Source of the DNA: Bradyrhizobium sp. KBS0727 | GTDB lineage: Bacteria > Pseudomonadota > Alphaproteobacteria > Rhizobiales > Xanthobacteraceae | Assembly (NCBI RefSeq): GCF_005937885.2 | Contig: NZ_CP042176.1 | Coordinates: forward strand, 3,095,501-3,159,500 | DNA: 64,000 nucleotides | Reading direction: 5' to 3' | Shown here: piece by piece, positions 28,266-36,980 of the stretch | How the letters are laid out: each line of letters opens with the position of its first letter | Position numbering within the stretch: the first letter of the stretch is position 1 | Notes under the pieces: generated by a model | What the model saw: only the letters and a program-made list of their open reading frames with translations | Databases searched by the model: none | Told to the model about the DNA's origin: nothing | Program-made: the position numbers and the translations under genes

Positions 28266-29234
28266 TCAACCCAGCGCTCGCTGCCAGAACGCCAGCATGT
28301 CCGCCCGGAACAATTCGCTCTCGCTGTCGTGGCTGCCGATCTTGGCACCCTTGCGGCCGTAACCCGCCTTCAGCGCGTAGACCATCAGGTCGCGATCGGT
28401 CAGCTTGCTGTCGGCGACATCCCGGAGCGGATGGATGAAGGCGCCATGATGATCGAGGTACACCGTCGGCGCGGCCGGAGAGACGGAGGCTTCCGCGACA
28501 TTCACGATCTCCGTGCCGCGGTCAAAACTGTGCTGCGCGCCGCCGATCAGCCGCATCGCGACCTTACCGCCGGCAAGACGGATCGCCTGGCAATGGCCCT
28601 GCACCTGCATGGGCGAACACCATTCGTCGGCGTCGCCCATCACGACCCGGATTTCGGTTTGGCCGACGCCGGGATCGAGAAACTGGTGGCCGCTCCAGGG
28701 ATAGGCGGCGAGCACGGCCTTTAGCCCGGCACTTTCGCCCAGCACCGCATCGGCAAAGCCGCGCGCGGCGGCCGTCATGACGGCGGATCCGCCCCGGCTG
28801 TGACCCTGTGCGCCGATGCGCGTTGCATCGATCTGCGGATGGCTTGCCAGAACCTTCCACGTCGCCAGCACGTCGTAGGCGCTGGATGCGAACGAAAACT
28901 GGGTCTGGTTGGCGACCGTCGAGGTCACATCGCGTGCGCCGAAACTATCCAGCACGAACGCTGCAAAGCCGTCATCCGTCAGCGTCTCGGCATGGGCGAG
29001 ATGCGATGGAGCGACGCCGAGGCTGCCCGGCACCACCATGACCAGCGGAAATTTCCCGTCGCGCCGGCGTTTGTCCGTGGACGGCAGGAACAGCTTGCCG
29101 TCGATCGTCAGTCTGGGCAGGCCGGCGGCGTTGCTAACGACATCGAAGTAGTTGAGGGGATTGGCTGAGGGAATGTCGATCGTCTGTCCCTTGACGCCAT
29201 GTGTAAAGACGATGTCCTGATCGCGAAACCGCAA
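28266..29234 (-). CDS. alpha/beta hydrolase (dienelactone hydrolase-like)
   Basis: 322 residues with an alpha/beta-hydrolase fold. The oxyanion strand is FPLVMVVPGSLGVA, the nucleophile elbow is GAQGHSRGGSAVM (Ser near residue 141), the acid region is VVMGDADEWC, and the His is in GGAQHSFDRG near 243. Cytoplasmic, with no signal peptide. Substrate unknown. It starts 92 bp after the end of the membrane-protein gene upstream on the same strand, so the two could share a transcript. Confidence 0.85.
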   Translation of the reverse strand: MRFRDQDIVFTHGVKGQTIDIPSANPLNYFDVVSNAAGLPRLTIDGKLFLPSTDKRRRDGKFPLVMVVPGSLGVAPSHLAHAETLTDDGFAAFVLDSFGARDVTSTVANQTQFSFASSAYDVLATWKVLASHPQIDATRIGAQGHSRGGSAVMTAAARGFADAVLGESAGLKAVLAAYPWSGHQFLDPGVGQTEIRVVMGDADEWCSPMQVQGHCQAIRLAGGKVAMRLIGGAQHSFDRGTEIVNVAEASVSPAAPTVYLDHHGAFIHPLRDVADSKLTDRDLMVYALKAGYGRKGAKIGSHDSESELFRADMLAFWQRALG

Positions 29235-29325
29235 GGCGTTATCCCCCGTGATGGCAGCCGCTTGCCCGCGGCCATTGATGTCAGGGATAATCTGCTACGG
29301 GCGGCGTTCGGCGTCCAGACTCGCG

Positions 29326-30033
29326 CTAGCGCACGCGATAGCGGATCGCGAAGGCGTCGTGGGTTTCCGGCGTGTCGGTGTCGCCCTTGGCGGGCACGAT
29401 GCCGTCGGCGAGATGCCACGGTCCGTATTGGTCGGAATGCGACGGGCTTGCCGGCAGACGCAGCTTGAACTGGCGTTGGCCCTCGCCGGGCAGGTTGAGC
29501 ACCACGATTCGCGCGGTGGTGCGGTAGTCGAGCATCATCGTTCCCTTCAGAATGCTGCGGCCGTCCGCTGTCGGGGCCAGCGTATCTTCCACCTGCGCCA
29601 GTTTCATATTCCGGTCGGTGAGCAATTCGACCTGGGTGTCGGCGACCGCCGAGAGCGCGGCCTTTGGCAGCCGGATTTCGAACTCGACCGCGGGTTTTGC
29701 CGGATTGATGCCGAGATAGGCCAGCGCCGCGTGCCGCATGTCCGAGATCACGAAGGCGACCAGCACCAGCACGGCGGAGGCGGCGAGGCCGTGCTTGATG
29801 AGATCGCGGCGGCTGCGGTAGCCGCTGCGGAAATAGATCGACAGCAGAATAGCGACTGCCAGCGCCGCGGCGACGCCGGCCAGCGCCGACATGATCATGC
29901 CAAGCCCGCCGTCCGGGCTGTCGTCGAACAGGCCGGTTCCGTTGCCTACGATTTTCAACCACGAGGCCACGGAGTCGCCGGGCAGTTCGGCGACACGGCC
30001 AGCACTGGCCAGGATCGGGGAGGTGATGTTCAT
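29326..30033 (-). CDS. hypothetical membrane-anchored protein
   Basis: A 235-residue protein with two hydrophobic segments (GLGMIMSALAGVAAALAVAI, about residues 43-62; GLAASAVLVLVAFVIS, about 80-96). They are followed by a soluble domain rich in beta-strand pattern (VEFEIRLPKAALSAV, ARIVVLNLPG, RQFKLRLPASPSHSD). I do not recognise the family. ATG 30033 (MNITSPILASAG) was chosen; an open frame continues upstream to 30192 but lacks a ribosome site. Divergent from the MAPEG gene. Confidence 0.65.
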   Translation of the reverse strand: MNITSPILASAGRVAELPGDSVASWLKIVGNGTGLFDDSPDGGLGMIMSALAGVAAALAVAILLSIYFRSGYRSRRDLIKHGLAASAVLVLVAFVISDMRHAALAYLGINPAKPAVEFEIRLPKAALSAVADTQVELLTDRNMKLAQVEDTLAPTADGRSILKGTMMLDYRTTARIVVLNLPGEGQRQFKLRLPASPSHSDQYGPWHLADGIVPAKGDTDTPETHDAFAIRYRVR

Positions 30034-30261
30034 CGTGCCATCTCGCGAGGGGCGCCTCAGGGCCGGTTTGCGTGAAATTCTCGACAATTGGTCACTTGAG
30101 CCGGGATTGTGGTTCATCCAGAGCGTTTTCGAGCGAAGTAGGGACCGGTTCGCGTAAAGAGAACGCGTCAAAACAAAGGGCTTCGACGACAAGGCTTATT
30201 TGTCAGGGGGGCGCCCGACCGCTATGAGCTTGGGCTGGCGCGGTCGTGAGGGGAGGTTTTC

Positions 30262-30684
30262 ATGTCGGTTCAATGGGTTTTGCTGCCGGTCTTCGTGCTG
30301 GTCGGGCTCGCTTTCTTCCTGCTGCTGTGGATGGCGACGGCCCGCGGCCAAGCGCTGAAGGGCCGGGAAACCAGCCTCAAGGACGTCGCGCTCGGCCAGG
30401 CGAAATGGCCGACCCGCACGGCGCAAATCGGCGATTGCTTCTCCAACCAGTTCGAAATACCGGTGCTGTTCTACATCCTGATCGCGCTGGCGCTGCCGCT
30501 GCGCCATGCCGACCTGTTCATCGTACTGATGTCCTGGGTGTTCGTGGTGCTGCGGTTCATCCATGCCGGGATCTTCGTGACCACGAACAATGTGCGGCAG
30601 CGCGGACTGGTGTGGTTTTCCGGCGTGCTGGTGCTGTTGGCGATGTGGATCTACTTCGCGCTGCGAATCCTGCTGCTAATCTGA
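30262..30684 (+). CDS. MAPEG-family membrane protein
   Basis: 140 residues with four hydrophobic helices: 5-25, about 66-82, about 86-106 and about 117-138. The MAPEG pattern is visible as QIGDCFSNQFEIPVLFYILI, i.e. the N-Q/F-E-x-P-x-L motif of microsomal GSH-transferase relatives, and LRFIHAGIFVTTNNVRQRG. Members are trimeric membrane enzymes acting on lipophilic electrophiles; bacterial ones are mostly uncharacterised. A GAGGGGAGG ribosome site precedes the ATG. The RsmB-type gene follows after 14 bp. Confidence 0.87.
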   Translation: MSVQWVLLPVFVLVGLAFFLLLWMATARGQALKGRETSLKDVALGQAKWPTRTAQIGDCFSNQFEIPVLFYILIALALPLRHADLFIVLMSWVFVVLRFIHAGIFVTTNNVRQRGLVWFSGVLVLLAMWIYFALRILLLI

Positions 30685-30698
30685 AAGTAAAGTCCTGA

Positions 30699-32006
30699 AT
30701 GACCCCCGCCGCCCGGCTGTCCGCAGCCATCGAACTGATCGAGACCATCGACACCCAGCGCGTTCCCGCGGCGAAAGCGCTGAAGGAGTGGGGCACCGCG
30801 CATCGTTTCGCGGGATCCGGCGACCGCGCCGCGATCGCCGGCCTGATCTGGGACGTGCTGCGACGTCGCGCCTCGAGCGCCTGGATCATGGACGCCGACA
30901 CCCCGCGCGCCCGCGTGCTCGGCATGCTCAAGCTCGAGCGTGGCATGGATGCGGATGCGATCTCAAATCTCTGCCATGGCGAGCGCTTTGCGCCGGCGCC
31001 GCTGAGCGCGACCGAGCGCGCCGCGCTGACTTCGCGCACGCTCGATGAGGCGCCGCCGCACATTGCCGGCGACTATCCGGAATGGCTGGATCCGCATCTG
31101 GCCAAAGTGTTCGGCGACGATCGCGTGGCCGAAGCCACCGCGATGGCGAGCCGGGCGCCGCTCGACCTCCGTGTCAACACGCTGAAGTCCAGCCGCGACA
31201 AGGTGTTGCCGCGGCTTTCGCATCTCGGAACCGAGCCGACGCCGTGGTCGCCGATCGGCCTGCGCATCGAGCTCGGCGCCGACGCCCGCAACCCCGGCAT
31301 CCATGCCGAGGAGGACTTTATTAAAGGCGCGATCGAAGTGCAGGACGAGGGTTCGCAATTGGCCGCTTTGCTTTCCGGCGCAAAACCCGGCGAGCAGGTG
31401 ATCGATCTCTGCGCCGGCGCCGGCGGCAAGACTCTTGCGCTCGCGGCCATGATGCAGGGCAAGGGCCGCCTGATCGCGACCGACCACGACAAGCGCCAGC
31501 TCGCGCCGATCTACGAGCGGCTGTCGCGCGCCGGCATTCATAATGCGGATGTGCGCGCGCCGAAGGGCGACGCCGATCCGCTCGCCGACATCAGGGCCTC
31601 CGCCGATCTGGTGCTGATCGACGCGCCCTGTACCGGCACGGGTACCTGGCGCCGCAACCCCGACGCCAAATGGCGCATGCGCCCCGGCGCGCTGGAAGTG
31701 CGGCTGAAGGACCAGGCCGAAGTGCTCGACCGCGCCGCGGCGCTGGTGAAACCGGGCGGCCGGATCGCCTATGTCACCTGCTCGGTACTCCCGGCCGAAA
31801 ACGGCGACCAGATCAAAGCGTTCATCGCGCGGCATCCGGAATTTTCGGTGGTGCCGCCGCAGCAGACGGCGTCGGTTTTGTGGGACAAGGCCGAAGACTT
31901 CGCCAACGCCGCGCTGGAATTCGCGGAGGGCTGGCTGATGACGCCGCGGCGGACGGGCACGGACGGGTTTTTTGTGAGTGTGTTGAGGAAGCAAGCCCTA
32001 AGTTAG
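30699..32006 (+). CDS. RsmB/NOP-family RNA (cytosine-5) methyltransferase
   Basis: 435 residues. The N-terminal helical region (1-140) resembles the NusB-like part of RsmB. The SAM-binding motif I is VIDLCAGAGGKTLALAAMM (about residue 234). The two catalytic cysteines are in LIDAPCTGTGTWRRNP (motif IV, about 312) and AYVTCSVLPAENGDQ (motif VI, about 362). It methylates a cytosine in rRNA. Because alphaproteobacteria carry several RsmB-like paralogues, the exact target is left open. guaA lies 600 bp downstream. Confidence 0.92.
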   Translation: MTPAARLSAAIELIETIDTQRVPAAKALKEWGTAHRFAGSGDRAAIAGLIWDVLRRRASSAWIMDADTPRARVLGMLKLERGMDADAISNLCHGERFAPAPLSATERAALTSRTLDEAPPHIAGDYPEWLDPHLAKVFGDDRVAEATAMASRAPLDLRVNTLKSSRDKVLPRLSHLGTEPTPWSPIGLRIELGADARNPGIHAEEDFIKGAIEVQDEGSQLAALLSGAKPGEQVIDLCAGAGGKTLALAAMMQGKGRLIATDHDKRQLAPIYERLSRAGIHNADVRAPKGDADPLADIRASADLVLIDAPCTGTGTWRRNPDAKWRMRPGALEVRLKDQAEVLDRAAALVKPGGRIAYVTCSVLPAENGDQIKAFIARHPEFSVVPPQQTASVLWDKAEDFANAALEFAEGWLMTPRRTGTDGFFVSVLRKQALS

Positions 32007-32009
32007 GCC

Positions 32010-32090
32010 GTCATTCCGGGATGGTGCGCTAGCACCAGACCCGGAATCTCGAGATTCCGGGTTCGATGCTTCGCATCGCCCCGGAATGAC
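32010..32090. repeat. GTCATTCCGG ... CCGGAATGAC palindromic repeat
   Basis: Same family as 10165, 19093 and 23579. It has outer arms GTCATTCCGGGATGGTGCGC and GCATCGCCCCGGAATGAC and the central CCCGGAATCTCGAGATTCCGGG. It lies exactly between the convergent stops of the methyltransferase gene (32006) and the NTF2-like gene (32094). Confidence 0.85.
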
Positions 32091-32093
32091 AGC

Positions 32094-32471
32094 TCAAGCA
32101 TGCGCCAAATGGTTCGCCGAACCCTGCTTGATCTTCCCCTCCCTATCCACCCGCAAATACTCGCAGATCTTCTTCCCCCGTTCGTTCTGGTAAAACACCA
32201 CGACGCTGTCGGGGCTCACATAGGTGTCGATCAGCTCGAAATGCAGGTTCGGAATCATCGAGAGCGCCTTGCTCCAGTAGGCGCGCAAGGTCGGCTTGCC
32301 GCGCACCGTGCCTGACGCATCGAAGCCAAGGGCCGGAATCCGGTCCGAGGTCATTTCGGTATCTTCGGCGTACAGCGCCAGCACGCGCTCCAGGTCGTGC
32401 GAGTTCCAGGCGGCGATCCAGTCCCGCCCGAGCGCGGCGAGGTGGGCGGGTTCATGGTGCGACGACGGCAT
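32094..32471 (-). CDS. NTF2-like (SnoaL-type) protein
   Basis: 125 residues of a single cone-fold domain: RDWIAAWNSHDLERVLALYAE at the start, then TLRAYWSKALSMIPNLHFELI and DSVVVFYQNERGKK. This is the pattern of SnoaL/DUF4440-like proteins, which serve as small-molecule binding or isomerase domains. Function unknown. Two ATGs are in frame (32483 and 32471). The second is preferred because a GGAGG sits 5 bp before it and inside the first candidate's codons. Confidence 0.8.
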   Translation of the reverse strand: MPSSHHEPAHLAALGRDWIAAWNSHDLERVLALYAEDTEMTSDRIPALGFDASGTVRGKPTLRAYWSKALSMIPNLHFELIDTYVSPDSVVVFYQNERGKKICEYLRVDREGKIKQGSANHLAHA

Positions 32472-32609
32472 GGTTTCCTCCATTCTGCCTCTGGGACAAA
32501 TTAGGTCAATAATACTTACCTAATTCCATCTGTCCATACCCCGCAGAAGAATGTGGGCCGCCCGTTTGCCGCAGTTGCGAGGGGCGGCCCCGTCGCGTAA
32601 TTCCTGTCC

Positions 32610-34205
32610 ATGACAGCAGCCAAGCCCGCCCGCGAGTCGACGCCAACCCTGGCCTCGGCGCATGACAAGATTCTGATCGTCGATTTCGGCAGTCAGGTGA
32701 CGCAACTGATCGCGCGCCGGGTGCGCGAGGAGGGCGTCTATTCAGAGATCGTGCCGTTCCAGAAGGCCGACGCCGCCTTCAAGGAAATGAAGCCGAAAGC
32801 CGTGATCCTCTCCGGCGGACCTGAATCGGTGCACGAGGAAGGCTCGCCGCGCGCGCCGCAGGCGATCTTCGATTCCAGCGTGCCCGTGCTCGGCATCTGC
32901 TACGGCCAGATGACGATGGCGGCCCAGCTTGGCGGCGAGGTTCAGGGCGGGCATCATCGCGAATTCGGCCGCGCCGATGTCGAGGTCAAGGCGCCGAGCA
33001 ACCTGTTCGAGTCCACCTGGGCCGTCGGTGAAAAGCATCCGGTCTGGATGAGCCATGGCGACCGCATCACCAGGATGCCGCCGGGCTTCACGGTCGCCGG
33101 CGTTTCGCCGAACGCGCCGTTCGCGGTGATCCAGGACGAGAAGCGCAGATATTACGGCCTGATGTTCCACCCCGAAGTGGTGCACACGCCGGATGGCGCC
33201 AAGCTGATCCGCAACTTCGTCCGCAAGGTCGCCGGCCTCACCGGCGACTGGACCATGCGCGCGTTCCGCGAGGAAGCGATCGAAAAGATCCGCGCCCAGG
33301 TGGGCAAGGGCAGGGTGATCTGCGGCCTTTCCGGTGGCGTCGATTCCGCTGTCGCCGCGGTGCTGATCCACGAAGCGATCGGCGACCAGCTCACCTGCGT
33401 GTTCGTCGATCACGGCATGCTGCGGCTCGACGAAGCCAAGACCGTCGTTGACCTGTTCCGGCACCACTACAACATTCCCTTGGTGCATGTGGACGCCTCG
33501 AAGCAATTTTTGGGCGAACTCGCGGGGGTCACCGACCCCGAAATCAAGCGCAAGACCATCGGGCGTCTGTTCATCGACGTGTTCGACGCCGAAGCGAAGA
33601 AGATCGGCGGCGCCGACTTTCTGGCGCAGGGCACGCTCTACCCCGACGTGATCGAAAGCGTCTCCTTCACCGGCGGCCCGTCGGTGACGATCAAGTCGCA
33701 CCACAATGTCGGCGGCCTTCCTGATCGCATGAACATGAAGCTGGTCGAACCGTTGCGCGAACTGTTCAAGGACGAAGTCCGCGTGCTGGGCCGCGAACTC
33801 GGCCTGCCGGAAATCTTCGTCGGCCGCCATCCGTTCCCGGGCCCCGGCCTCGCCATCCGCTGCCCCGGCGACATCACGCAGGAAAAGCTCGACATCCTCC
33901 GCAACGCCGACGCCGTCTATATCGATCAAATTCGAAAAGCCGGCCTCTACGACCAGATCTGGCAGGCCTTTGCCGTGCTGCTGCCGGTGAAAACCGTCGG
34001 CGTGATGGGCGACGGCCGCACCTACGAATACGTCGTCGGCCTCCGCGCGGTGACCTCGACCGACGGCATGACTGCGGATTTCTACGCCTTCGACACGAAG
34101 TTTTTGGGCGAGACCGCGACGCGGATCATCAACGAGGTCAAGGGCGTGAATCGGGTGGTGTATGACGTGACTAGCAAGCCGCCGGGGACGATCGAGTGGG
34201 AGTGA
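32610..34205 (+). CDS. guaA: GMP synthase (glutamine-hydrolysing)
   Basis: 531 residues with three domains. The class-I glutamine amidotransferase (about 20-215) has [14 protein letters not shown] (nucleophile Cys) and [10 protein letters not shown] (His-Glu). The ATP pyrophosphatase (about 216-400) has the PP-loop [14 protein letters not shown]. The C-terminal dimerisation domain ends KPPGTIEWE. It converts XMP to GMP. The 3' end of guaA is a known integration site for genomic islands, and here an accessory region begins directly after the stop. No copy of the guaA 3' end was found further on. Confidence 0.96.
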   Translation: MTAAKPARESTPTLASAHDKILIVDFGSQVTQLIARRVREEGVYSEIVPFQKADAAFKEMKPKAVILSGGPESVHEEGSPRAPQAIFDSSVPVLGICYGQMTMAAQLGGEVQGGHHREFGRADVEVKAPSNLFESTWAVGEKHPVWMSHGDRITRMPPGFTVAGVSPNAPFAVIQDEKRRYYGLMFHPEVVHTPDGAKLIRNFVRKVAGLTGDWTMRAFREEAIEKIRAQVGKGRVICGLSGGVDSAVAAVLIHEAIGDQLTCVFVDHGMLRLDEAKTVVDLFRHHYNIPLVHVDASKQFLGELAGVTDPEIKRKTIGRLFIDVFDAEAKKIGGADFLAQGTLYPDVIESVSFTGGPSVTIKSHHNVGGLPDRMNMKLVEPLRELFKDEVRVLGRELGLPEIFVGRHPFPGPGLAIRCPGDITQEKLDILRNADAVYIDQIRKAGLYDQIWQAFAVLLPVKTVGVMGDGRTYEYVVGLRAVTSTDGMTADFYAFDTKFLGETATRIINEVKGVNRVVYDVTSKPPGTIEWE

Positions 34206-34280
34206 GGGGAAGTACCGTGGAGTAGTGTCGGATAGCAGAGGACACTCGAGCGAATCCTAGGCCATCGATAGCAGTCGATA

Positions 34281-34410
34281 GATTCTAGTCGACCTGCAGA
34301 TCTGCCGCTCTGTCGGACGTCTTCCCGCTCTTCGAACGGCGCCCATACGCCGTCAGGCCCACCCCAACCTTCGCGACTTTGTGGCCTTCAAATATCCGGT
34401 CGCGCGCTGC
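34281..34410. repeat. 130-bp direct repeat, copy 1
   Basis: Begins GATTCTAG and ends TCGCGCGCTGC. It matches 36153-36281 in the same orientation, with about ten substitutions and one single-base gap counted by eye. Copy 1 lies just downstream of the SDR gene at 34464 (minus-strand sense). It carries no convincing gene. The two copies bracket the SDR, SRPBCC and broken reductase genes. Confidence 0.85.
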
Positions 34411-34463
34411 AGCTTGGCCGACAGCGGACCTGGGTCGGCGAACGGAACAACTTGGTCGTCCTG

Positions 34464-35276
34464 CTACGCGACGAAACGGACCACGCCGCCATCCACCCGC
34501 AGAGCCGCGCCGGTTGTTGCCGAAGCCTGCTCCGAGCATGCGTAGACGATCATGTTGGCCACCTCATCGGTGGTCGCGAAGCGTTGGATGAGGGTGGTCG
34601 GACGCATCGCCTTCAGGAAGCCCTGCTCGGCTTCCTCCTGCGGGATCCCGTTTGCGTCAGCCTGCTTCGCCATGAAGTCGCCCAGGATCTCAGAGCGGGT
34701 AGGTCCCGGCAGGACGGCGTTGACGGTGACGCCTGTGCCTGCGACCGCCTCGGCAAGCCCGCGCGAGACCGCGAGTTGAGCTGTCTTGGTCATCCCGTAG
34801 TCAAGCATTTCCTTGGGGATGTTGACTGCGGACTCGCTACTTACAAACACGACGCGGCCCCAGCCTTTCGCCACCATCCGCGGTAGGTAATGACGGGTCA
34901 CGCGCACCCCACTCATTACGTTCAACTGGAAGAGGCCAAGCCAGTCCTCGTCGGGGATCTTCGCGATGTCCTCGACGCCACTGTAGCCCCGGATGTGAGC
35001 CGTGCCCACGTTGTTCACAAGGATATCGGCGTCCGGCGCCTGCGCGATCAAGGCCTCGGCACCCTCCGCTGTCGCAAGATCGGCGGCGATGCCCGAGATG
35101 TCGCTCTCGGGAAAGGTTTGCCGCATCTGCCGCACCGCCTCGTCTACCCGGGCTCCTCCACGGCCGTTGATGACGACCGATGCGCCGGCACGGGCCAGTC
35201 CCTCCGCGGTAGCACGTCCGATGCCTGCCGTTGACCCCGTAACGATCGCCTTGCGGCCCTTGAGTTCGATCTTCAT
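34464..35276 (-). CDS. SDR-family oxidoreductase
   Basis: 270 residues. Cofactor motif IVTGSTAGIGRATAEGLARAG with VINGRGGAR (an Arg that suggests NADP(H)), NNVGT, the catalytic Ser in VVFVSSESAVNIPKE, and YGMTK (Tyr-Lys). C-terminal VDGGVVRFVA. Related to 3-oxoacyl-ACP-reductase-like dehydrogenases of unknown substrate. It lies in the accessory region after guaA, downstream of the SRPBCC gene on the same strand. Confidence 0.88.
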   Translation of the reverse strand: MKIELKGRKAIVTGSTAGIGRATAEGLARAGASVVINGRGGARVDEAVRQMRQTFPESDISGIAADLATAEGAEALIAQAPDADILVNNVGTAHIRGYSGVEDIAKIPDEDWLGLFQLNVMSGVRVTRHYLPRMVAKGWGRVVFVSSESAVNIPKEMLDYGMTKTAQLAVSRGLAEAVAGTGVTVNAVLPGPTRSEILGDFMAKQADANGIPQEEAEQGFLKAMRPTTLIQRFATTDEVANMIVYACSEQASATTGAALRVDGGVVRFVA

Positions 35277-35427
35277 GTTATTTCATCTCCAAATTATAGG
35301 TGAACAAGGCGATCGATCCACTGATCCAGGCTGGAAGCGCAGATTGTTACCCGTCGAGCACCGGCAGCATTCGGACGAAGGCAAGCGTTGGGAAGCGTTG
35401 AAGCGTGGACAGCGCCAGGACAGGGCG

Positions 35428-35931
35428 TCAGCTCGCTTTCTTTGCTACTTCAGCCTCCGCTGCGCGGGCGAGGCTTTCGACCCACTCCTGGTGATAGTGG
35501 TAGAGCGCGCCGGGATGCTTGTGCCCGAGCAAGTCCAGAAACCAGGCTCCCTGTTGCGTCTCCTCGGTCAGGACATGGCAGCCATCGCTGGTCGGCGTGA
35601 TAACCCAGCCGTGATATGCGCTCGAGCCGGTCTCATCGCCGTCAACCGTCGTCGCCCAAGCGAGCCGGCGCAAGGGCTCGAACTCGGTCACGATAAGGCT
35701 CATCGGGAATCCGACAGTGACTCGACTGTACCTGGTTCCGAGCGCCAGTTCCGCCTCACCTGTCAGGATCTTGACCTGATCTTCGGCAGGAAAGTAGCTC
35801 AGCCAATTCTCGGCATCGACGAGCAGCTTCCAGACCACTTCAGGCGGCGCCTTAATGTCGATGTCGTTCAGCGCATAGATGGCCGACGTTCTGGGGTCAT
35901 ACCGCTCCGGCCAGATTACATGGTCGTACAT
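35428..35931 (-). CDS. SRPBCC (START/Bet v1-like) domain protein
   Basis: 167 residues with the pattern of polyketide-cyclase/SRPBCC proteins: ALNDIDIKAPPEVVWKLLVD, AENWLSYFP, YSRVTVGFPMSLIVTEFEP, LAWATTVDG and a final amphipathic helix HQEWVESLARAAEAEVAK. These bind hydrophobic ligands in a deep pocket; the ligand is unknown. Its ATG is 4 bp after the stop of a broken reductase copy. A relic of a second SRPBCC copy lies at 36302-36337 after the intact reductase. Confidence 0.83.
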   Translation of the reverse strand: MYDHVIWPERYDPRTSAIYALNDIDIKAPPEVVWKLLVDAENWLSYFPAEDQVKILTGEAELALGTRYSRVTVGFPMSLIVTEFEPLRRLAWATTVDGDETGSSAYHGWVITPTSDGCHVLTEETQQGAWFLDLLGHKHPGALYHYHQEWVESLARAAEAEVAKKAS

Positions 35932-35934
35932 GGT

Positions 35935-36152
35935 TCATTTGTCCTTTTTGAACAGGTCCTGGAAGATCAATGTGCCCAACTCTTGTCCCGCGCCAGCACG
36001 AGCTGGCCGCCTTCCGCGATCTTGCCGAGGCTAACCGGCGCGCAGCCGAGCCGCTCGACCAGGGCGGCGACCGTGGCAGTCGTGCTCTCGTCATCGCTCG
36101 GCCGGAATACGACCTGTCGTCCGCCCGTGATGGCCGGATCTTCAGCTAGGAC
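35935..36152 (-). pseudogene. truncated, frameshifted copy of the F420-dependent-NADP-reductase-like gene
   Basis: The minus strand reads LAEDPAITGGRQVVFRPSDD and then LGKIAEGGQLVLARDKSWAH before a stop at 35967. The intact gene at 36340 has LASDPVVEGGHRVVFLSSDD and LGKLNEGGVLVHARGRVWGQ. Adding one G near 35972 restores GTLIFQDLFKKDK and a stop at 35935, matching the intact end QLIFQDLFKKEQ. So this is the last third of a second copy, with a one-base deletion. It has no N-terminal NADP-binding half; the 130-bp repeat takes its place. Confidence 0.88.
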
Positions 36153-36281
36153 GATTCTAGGCGACACGCAGATCTGCCGCTCTGTCGGACGTCTCCCGCT
36201 CTTCGAACGGCGCCCATCCGCTGTCATGCCCACCCCGACCTTCGCGACTTTGTGGCCTTCAGATATCGGGTCGCGCGCTGC
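36153..36281. repeat. 130-bp direct repeat, copy 2
   Basis: Partner of 34281-34410. It lies between the truncated reductase copy and the SRPBCC relic, so it sits at the breakpoint of the partial tandem duplication. Differences from copy 1 are scattered rather than clustered, meaning that the duplication is not recent. Confidence 0.85.
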
Positions 36282-36301
36282 TCGAAGACGTTAGTGCGCG
36301 C

Positions 36302-36337
36302 GACCAGTTCTCGGCGTCGATCACACGGTCGTAGATC
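36302..36337 (-). pseudogene. deletion relic of a second SRPBCC gene
   Basis: Directly after the stop of the intact reductase gene the minus strand reads IYDRVIDAENWSRA. The intact SRPBCC protein starts MYDHVI and has VDAENWLS from residue 37. The relic therefore joins the first codons to the DAENW region, skipping about 30 codons, and the start codon is lost. The order reductase-SRPBCC is thus present twice, with one member broken in each copy. Confidence 0.65.
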
Positions 36338-36339
36338 GA

Positions 36340-36939
36340 TTACTGCTCCTTCTTGAACAAATCCTGGAAGATGAGCTGGCCCCAAACGCGGCCGCGCGCG
36401 TGGACAAGCACGCCACCCTCGTTGAGCTTTCCCAGCTTGACGGGTGCGAAGCCGAGTTGTTTCGCCAAGGCCGCGATGGGAGCGATCGCGTCCTCGTCGT
36501 CACTCGACAGAAAGACGACCCGGTGGCCGCCCTCGACGACCGGATCGCTAGCCAGGGTGGCCGCAATCAGGTGATTGAACCCTTTCACGAGCTTGGCGCC
36601 GGTGAACGCTTTCGCGACGACGGCGGAGGCCGGGAGACCGTCCAGCTCTTCAGGGACTGGAAACAGGTTCATCGCGTCGATGACCGTCTTGCCTTTCCAG
36701 TTCGGCAGGGTCTTGGCAACCTCGGGATGCTCCCCGAACGGGACCGCCAAGATGATTGTGTCGGCCTCGAGTGCATCCCGCAGCGACTTGGCGACGACCG
36801 TGGGTCCAATCGCCCGCGCCTGCGGCGCCAACGCCTCGGGCGGCCGGCGGCTTGCGACGGCCACGTCGATGTTTTTACGGGCGAAGGCGTGGGCGAGGGC
36901 CTGGCCTATCTTACCGAATCCTACAATCGCATAGCTCAT
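36340..36939 (-). CDS. NADPH-dependent F420 reductase-like oxidoreductase (NAD(P)-binding)
   Basis: 199 residues. Starts MSYAIVGFGKIGQALAHAFA with a Rossmann motif, then VASRRPPE (NADP-type Arg), ILAVPFGEHPEVAKTLPNW and KTVIDAMNLFPVPEELDG, which are the pattern of F420H2:NADP oxidoreductase-like proteins. In non-actinobacterial hosts these act on other substrates or have unknown function. The gene heads the minus-strand cluster together with the SDR at 36981. A broken copy lies at 35935-36152. Confidence 0.85.
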   Translation of the reverse strand: MSYAIVGFGKIGQALAHAFARKNIDVAVASRRPPEALAPQARAIGPTVVAKSLRDALEADTIILAVPFGEHPEVAKTLPNWKGKTVIDAMNLFPVPEELDGLPASAVVAKAFTGAKLVKGFNHLIAATLASDPVVEGGHRVVFLSSDDEDAIAPIAALAKQLGFAPVKLGKLNEGGVLVHARGRVWGQLIFQDLFKKEQ

Positions 36940-36980
36940 AATACTTCTCCGATCCGTGTTGATATTGATTCCCCGGCCCT

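Noticed and set aside
34190..34280. Possible attachment site at the guaA 3' end
   Set aside because: The guaA 3' end is a known integration site, but I found no second copy of ATCGAGTGGGAGTGA in the accessory block, so an att pair is not supported.
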